NCBI RefSeq assembly: GCF_036016195.1
Contig: NZ_JAYWTM010000007.1
Location: 62,001-126,000, forward strand
Length of the DNA: 64,000 nucleotides
Direction: 5' to 3'
Origin: Brenneria populi
GTDB lineage: Bacteria; Pseudomonadota; Gammaproteobacteria; Enterobacterales; Enterobacteriaceae
The notes beneath the pieces were generated by a model. The model ran no database searches and had not been told where the DNA came from. It was given only the letters and a program-made list of their open reading frames with translations. How positions within the stretch are numbered: the first letter of the stretch is position 1; each line of letters starts with the position of its first letter. The position numbers were made by a program, and so were the translations under genes. Shown here one piece after another: positions 7,881-16,786 of this stretch.

Positions 7881-10361
7881 ATGTCTCGGGATGACCGCGA
7901 ACCTATTGGACGTAAAGGAAAAACGTCGGGACGTAAACCTGCGCGCAGGCAGGAGATTCGGCGCCGCAGGGATGATGACTATGATGACGATTATGAAGAC
8001 GAACGGGATGAGTTTGATGACGATGACGGCGGCTATGATGATGAGGACGCAATGACGGGCAAACCGCGCAAGAGACGCCGCTGGCTGGGGCTGTTCATCA
8101 AGCTGGCGTTGATTTTCGCCGTGGCGATGGCGATTTACGGCGTATATCTCGATAGCCAAATTCGCACCCGCATCGAAGGCAAGGTATGGCAACTGCCGGC
8201 GGCGGTGTATGGACGTATGGTCAATCTTGAACCCGGCATGTCCTATAACCTGAAGGAGATGATCAGTCTGCTGGAGGGGATGCAGTACCGCCAGGTGAGC
8301 CGCATTACCCGTCCCGGCGAATTCAGCGTGCGCGGCAACAGCATTGAAATGCTGCGCCGGCCTTTCGATTTCCCCGACGGTAAAGAGGGGCAGATTCGCG
8401 CCCGTCTGACGTTCAGCAACGATCGTCTGGCGCAGATCCAGAATCTGGATAATCAGCGCAACTTCGGCTTCTTCCGTCTCGATCCGAAATTGATCACCAT
8501 GATGCAGTCGCCGAACGGCGAGCAGCGTCTGTTCGTGCCGCGCTCCGGCTTCCCCGATCTGTTGGTGGATACCCTGGTGGCGACCGAGGATCGCCATTTT
8601 TATCAGCATGACGGCATCAGTTTCTATTCGATCGGCCGCGCGTTTTTAGCCAATATCACCGCCGGCCGGGCGATCCAGGGGGGCAGTACGCTGACGCAAC
8701 AGCTGGTTAAAAACCTGTTCCTCACCAATGAGCGGTCCCTGTGGCGTAAGGCGAATGAAGCCTATATGGCGCTGATCATGGATTATCGCTACAGCAAAGA
8801 TCGCATTCTGGAGCTGTATCTCAACGAAGTGTATCTCGGTCAGAGCGGCAGCGATCAGATCCGCGGATTCCCGCTGGCCAGCCTCTACTATTTCGGCCGC
8901 CCGGTGAATGAGCTCAGTCTCGATCAGCAGGCGCTACTGGTGGGCATGGTGAAAGGGGCGTCGCTGTATAACCCGTGGCGTAACCCCAAAATCACGCTGG
9001 AGCGCCGCAACCTGGTACTACGCTTGCTTCAGAATCAGCAGGTTATCGATGCCGATCTGTATAATATGCTGAGCGCGCGTCCGCTGGGCGTGCAGCCCAG
9101 GGGCGGCGTCATCAGCCCTCAGCCCGCCTTTATGCAGTTGGTGCGTCAGGAGTTGCAGCAAAGGCTGGGCGATAAGGTCAGCGATCTCTCCGGCGTGAAG
9201 ATTTTCACTACCCTCGATCCCGTTTCGCAGGATGCGGCGGAAAAAGCGGTAGAGGAGGGGATTCCGGCCTTAAGGGCCGCGCGCGGCGTCAACGATCTGG
9301 AGGCCGCCATGGTGATCGTCGACCGTTTCAGCGGCGAGATCCGGGCGATGGTCGGCGGATCGCAGACCCAATATGCCGGCTTTAACCGCGCCCTGCAGGC
9401 GCGCCGCCCCGTCGGGTCGCTGGCCAAACCGGCCACCTATCTGACGGCGCTGAGCCAGCCGGACACCTATCGTCTGAATACCTGGCTGGCGGACGAGCCG
9501 CTGTCGATGAAGCAGCCCAACGGCCAGCTGTGGCAGCCGAAAAACTACGATCGCCAGTTCCGCGGGCGCGTGATGCTGGTCGATGCGCTGGCCAATTCGC
9601 TGAACGTGCCGACGGTCAATCTGGGGATGGCCGTCGGGTTGGATCAGGTGACGGCGACGCTGAAGAAGCTGGGTATTCCCGCCAACGTTATCGAACCCGT
9701 GCCATCAATGCTGCTGGGGGCGATTAGCCTGACGCCGATGGAAGTGGCGCAGGAGTATCAGACGATAGCCAGCGGCGGAAATCGCGCGCCGCTGTCGTCT
9801 TTACGCTCGGTGATCGCCGAAGACGGCACCGTGCTGTATCAGAGCTTCCCGCAGGCCGAACGCGCCGTTCCCGCCCAGGCGGCCTATCTGACGCTGTACG
9901 GCATGCAGCAGGTGGTGGAACGGGGGACTTCGCGTTCGCTGGCGGTCAAATTCCCGAATTATCATCTGGCGGCGAAAACCGGCACCACCAACGATCTGCG
10001 CGATAGCTGGTTTGCCGGTGTGGACGGCAAGGAAGTGGCGATAAGCTGGGTCGGGCGGGATAACAACGGGCCGGCGAAGCTGACCGGGGCGAATGGCGCA
10101 TTGACGCTCTATCGCCGCTATCTGGAAAACCAGACGCCGCTGCCGCTGATGCTGACGCCGCCGGAAGGCATCACCGCCATGACCGTGGACGCCAACGGTA
10201 ACTTTGTCTGTAACGGCAGCAGCGCCGGGCGGCGGCTGCCGGTCTGGACGGATAACCCGCAGGCGCTCTGCCAGTCCAGGCCGGCGCAGCAGGCGGCCCA
10301 GCCGGAGCAGCAAAACGGCGACGGCGTCGCGGACTGGATTAGGCAAATGTTCGGCCAGTAA
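7881..10361 (+). CDS. mrcB: mrcB, penicillin-binding protein 1B
   Basis: Bifunctional peptidoglycan synthase. A cytoplasmic tail of about 65 residues is very rich in Asp and Glu (residues 31-56), then one membrane helix (about 69-90), the UB2H regulator domain that binds LpoB, the glycosyltransferase with catalytic E236 in TEDRHF, and the transpeptidase with SLAK (S513, K516), SLN and KTGTT motifs. It makes septal and general cell wall on the outer face of the inner membrane. The length, 826 aa, is slightly under E. coli's 844. A terminator follows directly. Confidence 0.97.
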   Translation: MSRDDREPIGRKGKTSGRKPARRQEIRRRRDDDYDDDYEDERDEFDDDDGGYDDEDAMTGKPRKRRRWLGLFIKLALIFAVAMAIYGVYLDSQIRTRIEGKVWQLPAAVYGRMVNLEPGMSYNLKEMISLLEGMQYRQVSRITRPGEFSVRGNSIEMLRRPFDFPDGKEGQIRARLTFSNDRLAQIQNLDNQRNFGFFRLDPKLITMMQSPNGEQRLFVPRSGFPDLLVDTLVATEDRHFYQHDGISFYSIGRAFLANITAGRAIQGGSTLTQQLVKNLFLTNERSLWRKANEAYMALIMDYRYSKDRILELYLNEVYLGQSGSDQIRGFPLASLYYFGRPVNELSLDQQALLVGMVKGASLYNPWRNPKITLERRNLVLRLLQNQQVIDADLYNMLSARPLGVQPRGGVISPQPAFMQLVRQELQQRLGDKVSDLSGVKIFTTLDPVSQDAAEKAVEEGIPALRAARGVNDLEAAMVIVDRFSGEIRAMVGGSQTQYAGFNRALQARRPVGSLAKPATYLTALSQPDTYRLNTWLADEPLSMKQPNGQLWQPKNYDRQFRGRVMLVDALANSLNVPTVNLGMAVGLDQVTATLKKLGIPANVIEPVPSMLLGAISLTPMEVAQEYQTIASGGNRAPLSSLRSVIAEDGTVLYQSFPQAERAVPAQAAYLTLYGMQQVVERGTSRSLAVKFPNYHLAAKTGTTNDLRDSWFAGVDGKEVAISWVGRDNNGPAKLTGANGALTLYRRYLENQTPLPLMLTPPEGITAMTVDANGNFVCNGSSAGRRLPVWTDNPQALCQSRPAQQAAQPEQQNGDGVADWIRQMFGQ

Positions 10362-10371
10362 TTCTTCTTTT

Positions 10372-10400
10372 ATCCCCCGAGCGTTCGGGGGATATTTTTT
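10372..10400 (+). terminator. rho-independent terminator of mrcB
   Basis: ATCCCCCGA (10372-10380) pairs perfectly with TCGGGGGAT (10385-10393) around GCGT, and is followed by ATTTTTT. Confidence 0.93.
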
Positions 10401-10474
10401 CGCATTATTTCTCAGACTGCCATCCTCCGCTTTTCCAATTTGATGCTGAAAAACGATAATTGACTCTCAATCTG

Positions 10475-11065
10475 TTATGCGGGAATGTCGATCGCCTCCA
10501 GCAGCATCCAAATAGCGGTGATCACCAGCGACAATGCCATAATCGTGTTGAACAACCGCAATTTCCAGGGCTCTTGAAGATGTTTGCCGATTTGGTCGCC
10601 AATTGCCGCCCATATCAGAATGCATGGCAGGTTTAGCGCCATGAAGGCGAACATGATGGTGAAAATGCCGCTGCTGGCGGTATAGAGCAATGCCACGTTA
10701 CTGGCCATCAGCCAGGCCTTGGGGTTGACCGCCTGGAACAGCGCGCCCTGAAGCAGGGTCATCGGCTTGCTTTTCCTGCGTAATTCCGGTGCGGACGCCC
10801 GTACGATTTTCCAGGAAAGCCACAGCAGATAGCCGCATCCCAGCACGGTGAGCGGCAGTCTTACCGCGCTCATCCAGCTCAGCAGCCACTCCAGCGCCAC
10901 GCCCATCAGTGCCGTTTGCACCCCGCAGCCAAGCATAATGCCCAATAGCATCGGCAGGGTGCGGCGTATGCCGAAATTGACCCCGGAGGTCGCCAGCAGC
11001 AGGTTGTTGGGACCGGGAGTAATCGACATGACGGTAACGTAGCTGAAAAAAGAGGGATCGAGCAT
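10475..11065 (-). CDS. LysE/RhtB-family amino-acid exporter
   Basis: A 196-aa protein with about six hydrophobic segments and the family motif SITPGPNNLLLA near residue 14, where the PGPN block is diagnostic. LysE/RhtB proteins export amino acids or their derivatives from the cytoplasm. It is divergent from a MocR-type regulator, the typical partner of such exporters, so the substrate may be an amino acid or amine sensed through PLP chemistry. The exact substrate cannot be read from sequence. The pair occupies the place of fhuACDB in E. coli. Confidence 0.88.
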   Translation of the reverse strand: MLDPSFFSYVTVMSITPGPNNLLLATSGVNFGIRRTLPMLLGIMLGCGVQTALMGVALEWLLSWMSAVRLPLTVLGCGYLLWLSWKIVRASAPELRRKSKPMTLLQGALFQAVNPKAWLMASNVALLYTASSGIFTIMFAFMALNLPCILIWAAIGDQIGKHLQEPWKLRLFNTIMALSLVITAIWMLLEAIDIPA

Positions 11066-11203
11066 GGTGCTTTCCTTATAACGCTGAATGAGAACGCCAT
11101 AATAAGTGGAATAAAATAATGGTAACAGTTACAGGAAAATACTATTGTAATGAGCACAGTTTGGATTAATTCTTAATTGTACCCATCGATTGGCGAGGTG
11201 ATT

Positions 11204-12664
11204 GTGTCCATTATCGATCCACAAGAAAATACGCTTTATCAGCAACTGGCCGAAACCTTTGCGGCGGCGATCCATCAGGGAACCTGGTTGCCGGGGAGCC
11301 GTTTACCGGCAATCCGTCGCGTAGCGGGATCGCATCAGGTTAGTGTGAATACCGTGCTTAATGCCTGGCGTATCCTTGAGGATCGCGGTCTGATCGAAGC
11401 CCGCCCGCAATCAGGCTATTTTGTGCGCGGACGTTTGCCGTCGTTGACGAAAACCCGGCAGCACCGTGCGCAGGTTATCTCGCCAAGCAGCGATAAATTG
11501 GATCTGATTGATTCGGTCTTTGCCGCGCAAAATCATCCCGATTACCTCAACATTTCTCTCGCCTGTCCACAAAATAGCGATTTTTATCCCGTCGCGAAGA
11601 TCGGCCGTATTACCGCTTCGCTATTGCGCCGTCAGCCGGACATGATTGGCCGCTATGCCCTACCGCCCGGCAGTGAGCGGCTGCGGCGCGAAGTGGCGCG
11701 GCGGGCGATGGAGTCCGGCATGGCGTTGAGCGGCGGCGATATCACGGTGACCCATGGCTGCATGGAGGCATTGCAACTGGCATTACGGGCCGTGACCCGG
11801 CCGGGCGATTGCGTGGGGTTGGAAACGCCAACCTATTTTTACCTGTTTCCTCTGCTGGCTAGTCTGGGACTGAAAACGGTGGAAATTCCGACCAGCCCGC
11901 AGCGCGGGCTTTCATTGGACGCATTGGAGTTGCTGCTTTCAGAGCAACGGCTTCAGGCGATCGTCGCCATGCCCAATGTGCAGAATCCACTGGGTTGCAG
12001 CATGACGCTGGAGGATAAAAAGCGGCTGGCGAAACTGGTTAACGATTATCAAGTGCCGTTGATAGAAGACGGTTTGTATGGCGAGCTACAGTTTAGCTGG
12101 CCGCTCTCTCCGGCGGTTAAGGCGTTCGATCGTGACGGTTGGGTGATTTATTGTTCCAGTTTTACGAAAACGCTGGCGCCCGATTTCCGTATTGGCTGGA
12201 TGGCCGCGGGGCGGTTCAGTGCGACGGTGGCGCGGCTAAAAGCGGTGTCGTCAATGGCGGAGTCTACTTTGCTGTCGGAGACGCTGGCGCAATTTCTGGA
12301 ATCAGGCGGCTACGACCATCATCTGCGCACGTTGCGCCGCCGCTATGCCGCCCAGTTGGATGAGGCGCGCGGATTGATCGCCCGCCATTTTCCGCAAGGC
12401 ACCCGCGCCACGCAACCGCAGGGCGGCTTTGTCTTCTGGCTGGAGATGCCGGGTAATGTGGACGGCGTAGCGTTGTTTCATCGCCTGTTGCAGGAGAAAA
12501 TCAGCGTGACGCCCGGCGCGCTGTATACCCTGAGCGACCGCTGCCAACATGCGATTCGCCTCTCCTGCTGTTATCCCTTTGATGAGCGATACACCTACGC
12601 GCTTAAGCGCGCAGGCGCGCTGGCCTGCGAAATGAGCGGCATCGCGCCGGGCAGCGAAAGTTAG
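11204..12664 (+). CDS. MocR-type GntR/aminotransferase transcriptional regulator
   Basis: Fusion of an N-terminal GntR winged helix (residues 1-75, with LPAIRRVAGSHQVSVNTV as the recognition region) and a fold-type I aminotransferase domain. The PLP-binding lysine is in SSFTKTLAPDFRIGW near residue 325, and the NP of the cofactor site appears as NVQNPLG. These proteins use PLP adducts as ligands for gene control. I choose the GTG at 11204, with GAGG five bases upstream, giving 486 aa; a TTG at 11177 would add nine residues without a ribosome site. It probably controls the divergent exporter; the 138-bp gap holds the operator. Confidence 0.88.
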   Translation: MSIIDPQENTLYQQLAETFAAAIHQGTWLPGSRLPAIRRVAGSHQVSVNTVLNAWRILEDRGLIEARPQSGYFVRGRLPSLTKTRQHRAQVISPSSDKLDLIDSVFAAQNHPDYLNISLACPQNSDFYPVAKIGRITASLLRRQPDMIGRYALPPGSERLRREVARRAMESGMALSGGDITVTHGCMEALQLALRAVTRPGDCVGLETPTYFYLFPLLASLGLKTVEIPTSPQRGLSLDALELLLSEQRLQAIVAMPNVQNPLGCSMTLEDKKRLAKLVNDYQVPLIEDGLYGELQFSWPLSPAVKAFDRDGWVIYCSSFTKTLAPDFRIGWMAAGRFSATVARLKAVSSMAESTLLSETLAQFLESGGYDHHLRTLRRRYAAQLDEARGLIARHFPQGTRATQPQGGFVFWLEMPGNVDGVALFHRLLQEKISVTPGALYTLSDRCQHAIRLSCCYPFDERYTYALKRAGALACEMSGIAPGSES

Positions 12665-12700
12665 TCGCGCGTTACAATCTTCGTGACGCGCGATATGGGC

Positions 12701-13981
12701 TTACAGCTGCGCGAAGCTGCGGCGCGCAGCGTCGATAGTGCGCTCGATATCCTGCTGGCTGTGGGCCAGAGACATAAAGCCGGCTTCGAAGGCGGAAGGC
12801 GCCAGATAAACTCCCTCTTCCAACATCATATGAAAGAAACGTTTGAAACGCTCTACGTCGCTCGTCATCACCTCCTGATAGCAGGTGACGCGCTCTGCCG
12901 CGGTGAAAAATAGTCCAAACATCCCGCCAGCCTGATTGATCACCAGTGGAATATTGGCGTTTTTCGCCGCGGCCGCCAGTCCGTCGGCGAGCTGGCGGGT
13001 GAGCTCGGTAAGCCGCTGATGTACGCCGGGCTTGGCGACTTCCGTCAGGCAGGCGTAACCGGCCGCCATCGCGATGGGGTTGCCCGATAAAGTGCCGGCT
13101 TGATAAACCGGGCCGGTAGGCGCCAGCGCCTGCATTACTTCGCGCCGGCCGCCAAAGGCGCCCACCGGCATACCGCCGCCGATGATTTTGCCCAGGCAGG
13201 TCAAATCCGGCGTTACGCCGTAGTGCGCCTGCGCGCCGGCCAGCGCCACGCGAAATCCGGTCATCACTTCATCGATGATCAATAACGCGCCGAACTCGTC
13301 GCATAGCGCGCGCAGCCCCGGCAGAAACTCCGGCAGCGGAGGCACGCAGTTCATGTTGCCGGCGACGGGCTCGACGATAACCGCGGCGACCTCTTCAGGA
13401 TATTGCTCAAAGGCGGCGCGTACCGATGCCAGGTCGTTGTAGGTACAGGTCAGGGTATGACGGGCGAAATCCGCCGGCACGCCAGGGGAGTTGGGCTGAC
13501 CCAGCGTCAGGGCGCCGGAGCCGGCTTTTACCAGCAGGCAGTCCGCATGGCCGTGATAGCAGCCTTCGAACTTGATGATTTTATCGCGGCCGGTATAGCC
13601 GCGCGCCAAACGGATGGCGCTCATGGTCGCTTCGGTGCCGGAGTTGACCATGCGCACCATCTCCATGGTCGGCACCAGCGAGGTCACCAGCCGCGCCATC
13701 CGAACTTCCATTTCCGTCGGGGCGCCAAAGCTTAATCCGCGTTCGGCCGCGGCGATGACCGCCTGGCGTACGGCCGGGTGGTTATGTCCCAATATCATCG
13801 GCCCCCAGGAGCCGACGTAATCTATATAGGATTTGCCATCGGCATCGTAAAGATAGGCTCCGTCCGCCCGCTCGATGAACAGAGGCGCGCCGCCGACGCC
13901 GTTAAACGCGCGCACCGGCGAATTGACGCCGCCCGGAATGAGCTGTTGCGCCGCGGCGTACAGACTTTCAGATTTATTCAT
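12701..13981 (-). CDS. hemL: hemL, glutamate-1-semialdehyde 2,1-aminomutase
   Basis: PLP enzyme of the C5 haem pathway that turns glutamate-1-semialdehyde into 5-aminolevulinate. At 426 aa it equals E. coli HemL. Visible marks are the N-terminal LIPGGVNSPVRAF, the YHGHAD segment, the LIIDEVMTGFR stretch with the cofactor-binding Asp, and the Schiff-base lysine in CLGKIIGGGMPVGAFGG near residue 265. It is divergent from clcA. Confidence 0.98.
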   Translation of the reverse strand: MNKSESLYAAAQQLIPGGVNSPVRAFNGVGGAPLFIERADGAYLYDADGKSYIDYVGSWGPMILGHNHPAVRQAVIAAAERGLSFGAPTEMEVRMARLVTSLVPTMEMVRMVNSGTEATMSAIRLARGYTGRDKIIKFEGCYHGHADCLLVKAGSGALTLGQPNSPGVPADFARHTLTCTYNDLASVRAAFEQYPEEVAAVIVEPVAGNMNCVPPLPEFLPGLRALCDEFGALLIIDEVMTGFRVALAGAQAHYGVTPDLTCLGKIIGGGMPVGAFGGRREVMQALAPTGPVYQAGTLSGNPIAMAAGYACLTEVAKPGVHQRLTELTRQLADGLAAAAKNANIPLVINQAGGMFGLFFTAAERVTCYQEVMTSDVERFKRFFHMMLEEGVYLAPSAFEAGFMSLAHSQQDIERTIDAARRSFAQL

Positions 13982-14178
13982 TAAAGGATCCTGACGTTAC
14001 GTTTGTCGTGGAAAGTCAGGCCATTCTAATCAACTGACTACGGTTATGAAAATCGTTGTGCGACGATCGTTTTATTCCGATACGGGTTACGGGAGTGCTT
14101 TTGGGGTGCAATCTCATCGTTAAGGGTTAAAATTACTCCCTTTGTTCGTGACTTCTTCATTAGTTGATATGGATTCCT

Positions 14179-15588
14179 GTGACGAGATTGGCTTCCCCTT
14201 CTTTTCCCACCGATCGTAAACGCGGCGCTGCGATCGGGCAGTTTATGCGGCGTGATAAAACACCGGCTCTGATTTTGGCATTGGCGGCGCTGGTCGGCAC
14301 TCTGGTCGGGTTGATCGGCGTCGCCTTTGAAAAAGCCGTAAACGGGGTTTTGGCTCTGCGAATGTCGGTATTGACTGAATCGGTGCGTGGTTGGATGGTA
14401 TGGCCGACGGCATTTTTCATCTCCGCGCTGCTGGCGGTCTTTGGTTATTATCTGGTGCGGCGTTTTGCGCCTGAGGCGGGCGGATCGGGCATCCCCGAAA
14501 TTGAAGGCGCGCTTGAGGAGCTGCGCCCGGTCCGCTGGCGGCGCGTGATTCCGGTGAAGTTTTTCGGCGGGATCGGTACGTTGGGATCCGGCATGGTGCT
14601 GGGGCGTGAGGGGCCGACGGTGCAACTGGGGGGGAATATCGGCGGCATGATCGCGGATCTCCTGCCCAAAAGGTTGCGCGACGGCCGCCACTCCTTATTG
14701 GCCGCGGGGGCGGCGGCGGGTCTGTCGGCGGCGTTTAATGCCCCGCTGGCGGGGATTTTGTTCATCATTGAAGAGATGCGTCCGCAGTTTCGTTACAGCC
14801 TCATTTCAATAAAAGCGGTATTCCTGGGCGTCATTATGTCGAGCATCGTATTCCGCTTGTTTAATGGTGAACAGGCGGTGATCGCCGTGGGGAAACTCGC
14901 CGCCGCGCCAGTCAATACCCTGTGGCTGTATCTGGTGCTGGGAATGGTTTTCGGCGTGGTCGGCGTGGTGTTCAACGCGCTGGTATTGCGCGCGCAGGCG
15001 CTTTTTTTACAGTTTCATGCCTCGAGTTTGCCGCGTTTTTTATTGGTCGGCGCGGTTGCCGGCGGCGTTTGCGGTATTTTATCCCTGCTGTTTAACGCGG
15101 CGACCGGCGGCGGTTTCGCGCTGATACCGCTGGCGGCGGCGGAACACTATAGCATCGGTCTGTTATTGATCATCTTCCTGGTTCGCGTCTTGATGACGCT
15201 GATCTGTTTCGGCTCGGGGGCGCCCGGCGGTATCTTTGCCCCGATGCTGGCGCTGGGAACGCTGCTCGGCGCCGCTTTTGGCATGGGGGCCGGTCAGCTA
15301 TTTCCTGATTATGCGCTTGGCGCCGGAACCTTCGCGATTGCCGGAATGGGCGCATTATTCGCCGCATCCGTTCGGGCGCCGCTGACCGGCATCGTGCTGG
15401 TGCTGGAAATGACGGATAACTACCAATTGATTTTGCCGATGATCATCACCTGTCTGGGGGCGACGCTGCTGGCTCAGTTTTTGGGCGGGAAGCCGTTATA
15501 TTCCGCTATCCTGGCGCGTACGCTCCAGCGTCAGGCGCCGGCGCTGCATGATAAGGGGCATCATGCGTCCGCCGATGTCAAATCTTGA
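14179..15588 (+). CDS. clcA: clcA, H+/Cl- exchange transporter
   Basis: CLC antiporter (two Cl- for one H+) used in acid resistance. It has about 18 helices; the chloride selectivity motifs GSGIP, GREGP (with the gating glutamate) and GAPGGIFAPMLALG are present, and the inner proton glutamate is in LFIIEEMRPQFRY. About 469 aa (E. coli 473). Of several possible starts I take the GTG at 14179, which has GGA five bases upstream; the TTG at 14164 would only add five residues. The next gene, erpA, is in the same order in E. coli. Confidence 0.96.
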   Translation: MTRLASPSFPTDRKRGAAIGQFMRRDKTPALILALAALVGTLVGLIGVAFEKAVNGVLALRMSVLTESVRGWMVWPTAFFISALLAVFGYYLVRRFAPEAGGSGIPEIEGALEELRPVRWRRVIPVKFFGGIGTLGSGMVLGREGPTVQLGGNIGGMIADLLPKRLRDGRHSLLAAGAAAGLSAAFNAPLAGILFIIEEMRPQFRYSLISIKAVFLGVIMSSIVFRLFNGEQAVIAVGKLAAAPVNTLWLYLVLGMVFGVVGVVFNALVLRAQALFLQFHASSLPRFLLVGAVAGGVCGILSLLFNAATGGGFALIPLAAAEHYSIGLLLIIFLVRVLMTLICFGSGAPGGIFAPMLALGTLLGAAFGMGAGQLFPDYALGAGTFAIAGMGALFAASVRAPLTGIVLVLEMTDNYQLILPMIITCLGATLLAQFLGGKPLYSAILARTLQRQAPALHDKGHHASADVKS

Positions 15589-15616
15589 ACGTTTTAATTC
15601 GCTATTGAATAATAGG

Positions 15617-15661
15617 CGTCATACTTCAGGCTGCATGTGCGTTGGCTTTGTTGCCCGCTCA
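15617..15661 (+). repeat. dispersed intergenic repeat, copy 1
   Basis: A segment beginning CATACTTCAGGCTGCATGTG and continuing CGTTGGCTTTGTT matches, with few changes, 25848-25890 (plus strand) and 54615-54663 (reversed). A hairpin AAAAACG/CGTTTTT lies downstream (15736-15755). It occupies the clcA-erpA gap and does not code. Confidence 0.8.
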
Positions 15662-15758
15662 TGACCCTAGGCCTTTCGCGGAAATGACGAACCCGGTGCG
15701 GGCTCACCCGACGGGCCAGCGTGTAGGCGTTGTGCAAAAACGCTTTGCCGTTTTTGTC

Positions 15759-15786
15759 CTGCAACTGGAATTATTTAGGGTATAAT
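15759..15786 (+). promoter_or_regulatory. candidate erpA promoter
   Basis: A perfect TATAAT at 15781-15786 lies 48 bp before the erpA start. A poor -35 (CTGCAA, 15759-15764) sits 16 bp upstream, suggesting an activated or repressed promoter. In E. coli erpA is controlled by IscR; I could not identify a clear IscR site. Confidence 0.55.
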
Positions 15787-15834
15787 CGAATAAGTTGCGT
15801 ATTACCTGATAAGAATTAGGTTGGGAGTAAGAAA

Positions 15835-16179
15835 ATGAGCGATGAAGCGGTATTGCCTCTGCAATTTACCGATGCAGCGGCGAAAAAGGTGAAACTCCTG
15901 ATTGCTGATGAGGAAAATCCGGAGCTGAAACTGCGGGTTTATATTACCGGGGGCGGTTGCAGCGGCTTCCAGTACGGTTTTACTTTTGACGATCGGGTCA
16001 ACGAAGGGGATATGACCATTGAAAAGCAGGGCGTAGCGCTGGTGGTCGACCCCATGAGTCTGCAATACCTGGTCGGCGGCTCGGTCGACTACACCGAAGG
16101 TCTGGAAGGCTCGCGCTTTGTCGTCAGCAATCCGAATGCCAAAACCACCTGTGGCTGCGGTTCGTCTTTCAGTATCTGA
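15835..16179 (+). CDS. erpA: erpA, A-type iron-sulfur cluster carrier
   Basis: A 114-aa A-type carrier that delivers [4Fe-4S] clusters to IspG/IspH and other apoproteins; essential for aerobic growth in E. coli. The three cluster cysteines are in GGGCSGFQYG and in CGCGSSFSI at the C-terminus. Ribosome site GGGAG lies ahead of the ATG at 15835. Single gene followed by a strong terminator. Confidence 0.98.
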   Translation: MSDEAVLPLQFTDAAAKKVKLLIADEENPELKLRVYITGGGCSGFQYGFTFDDRVNEGDMTIEKQGVALVVDPMSLQYLVGGSVDYTEGLEGSRFVVSNPNAKTTCGCGSSFSI

Positions 16180-16204
16180 TTCACTTTTCCCGTCTAAAAC
16201 GCTA

Positions 16205-16241
16205 AGCCCCGCGCAATCTGAACGCTTGCGCGGGGCTTTTT
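16205..16241 (+). terminator. rho-independent terminator of erpA
   Basis: AGCCCCGCGCAA (16205-16216) pairs with TTGCGCGGGGCT (16226-16237) around a 9-nt loop and is followed by T residues. Confidence 0.95.
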
Positions 16242-16252
16242 GCCGGATTGAA

Positions 16253-16534
16253 TTACCACTCAATGGTAATCAGACGCGCTTCCTCCGCCTTGTTTTCTGC
16301 TGTGGCAACGGCTGACGCCTCCCGTTCAGTGGGTATCGGTATTCGCGATTCAGTGATTTTAGGTTGTGGCATACGGGCGACGTTGCATTTTATCTGATGG
16401 CGGTTGTGCGTTGATTCAACGCCGCATGCCGGCAGAATAACCAGTCTGGCGTCGATTTGTCCGCCGCTATTGCCCGCATAAGCCGGATCGCAGGCAGCCA
16501 GAAGCAAGCCCGCGCGGAGCAAGAAATATTTCAT
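16253..16534 (-). CDS. small secreted protein of unknown function
   Basis: A 93-aa ORF with a credible signal peptide: MKYFLLRAGLLLAACDPAYA, likely cut after AYA. The mature part has two cysteines about 12 residues apart (PACGVES...IKCNVA), able to form a disulfide, and ends LITIEW. The ARLVILPACGV and terminal beta-strand pattern faintly recalls spore-coat-U/Csu-type pilin domains, but it is much too short for one. It stands where E. coli has yadS. It could be a degenerate pilin-like protein; no function is assigned. Confidence 0.6.
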   Translation of the reverse strand: MKYFLLRAGLLLAACDPAYAGNSGGQIDARLVILPACGVESTHNRHQIKCNVARMPQPKITESRIPIPTEREASAVATAENKAEEARLITIEW

Positions 16535-16786
16535 TTTCAGTTTACCCGGTGTTGAAAAGAGCCCGTTCAGGCTTAAAAATAATTTCTATCCTTCATCTTG
16601 CGCATTACCGGCGCGCGGCTATGGCAGACGAGGTTTTTGTCGGCGAGTTGCCTGTATTTCAATTAGTGTGGTGAGATTATAGGCAAATCGCCGCGGCGAA
16701 AACAGCGATGGTGTTACAAGATGTTTTATTTAAATAGTGATTAATAATTAATAAGTTAGATGACTTATCGTATAGGCTCCAATCTG

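Noticed and set aside
7854..8609. 251-codon minus-strand frame opposite mrcB
   Set aside because: Shadow of the acidic N-terminal coding region of mrcB; starts inside the gene with no ribosome site.
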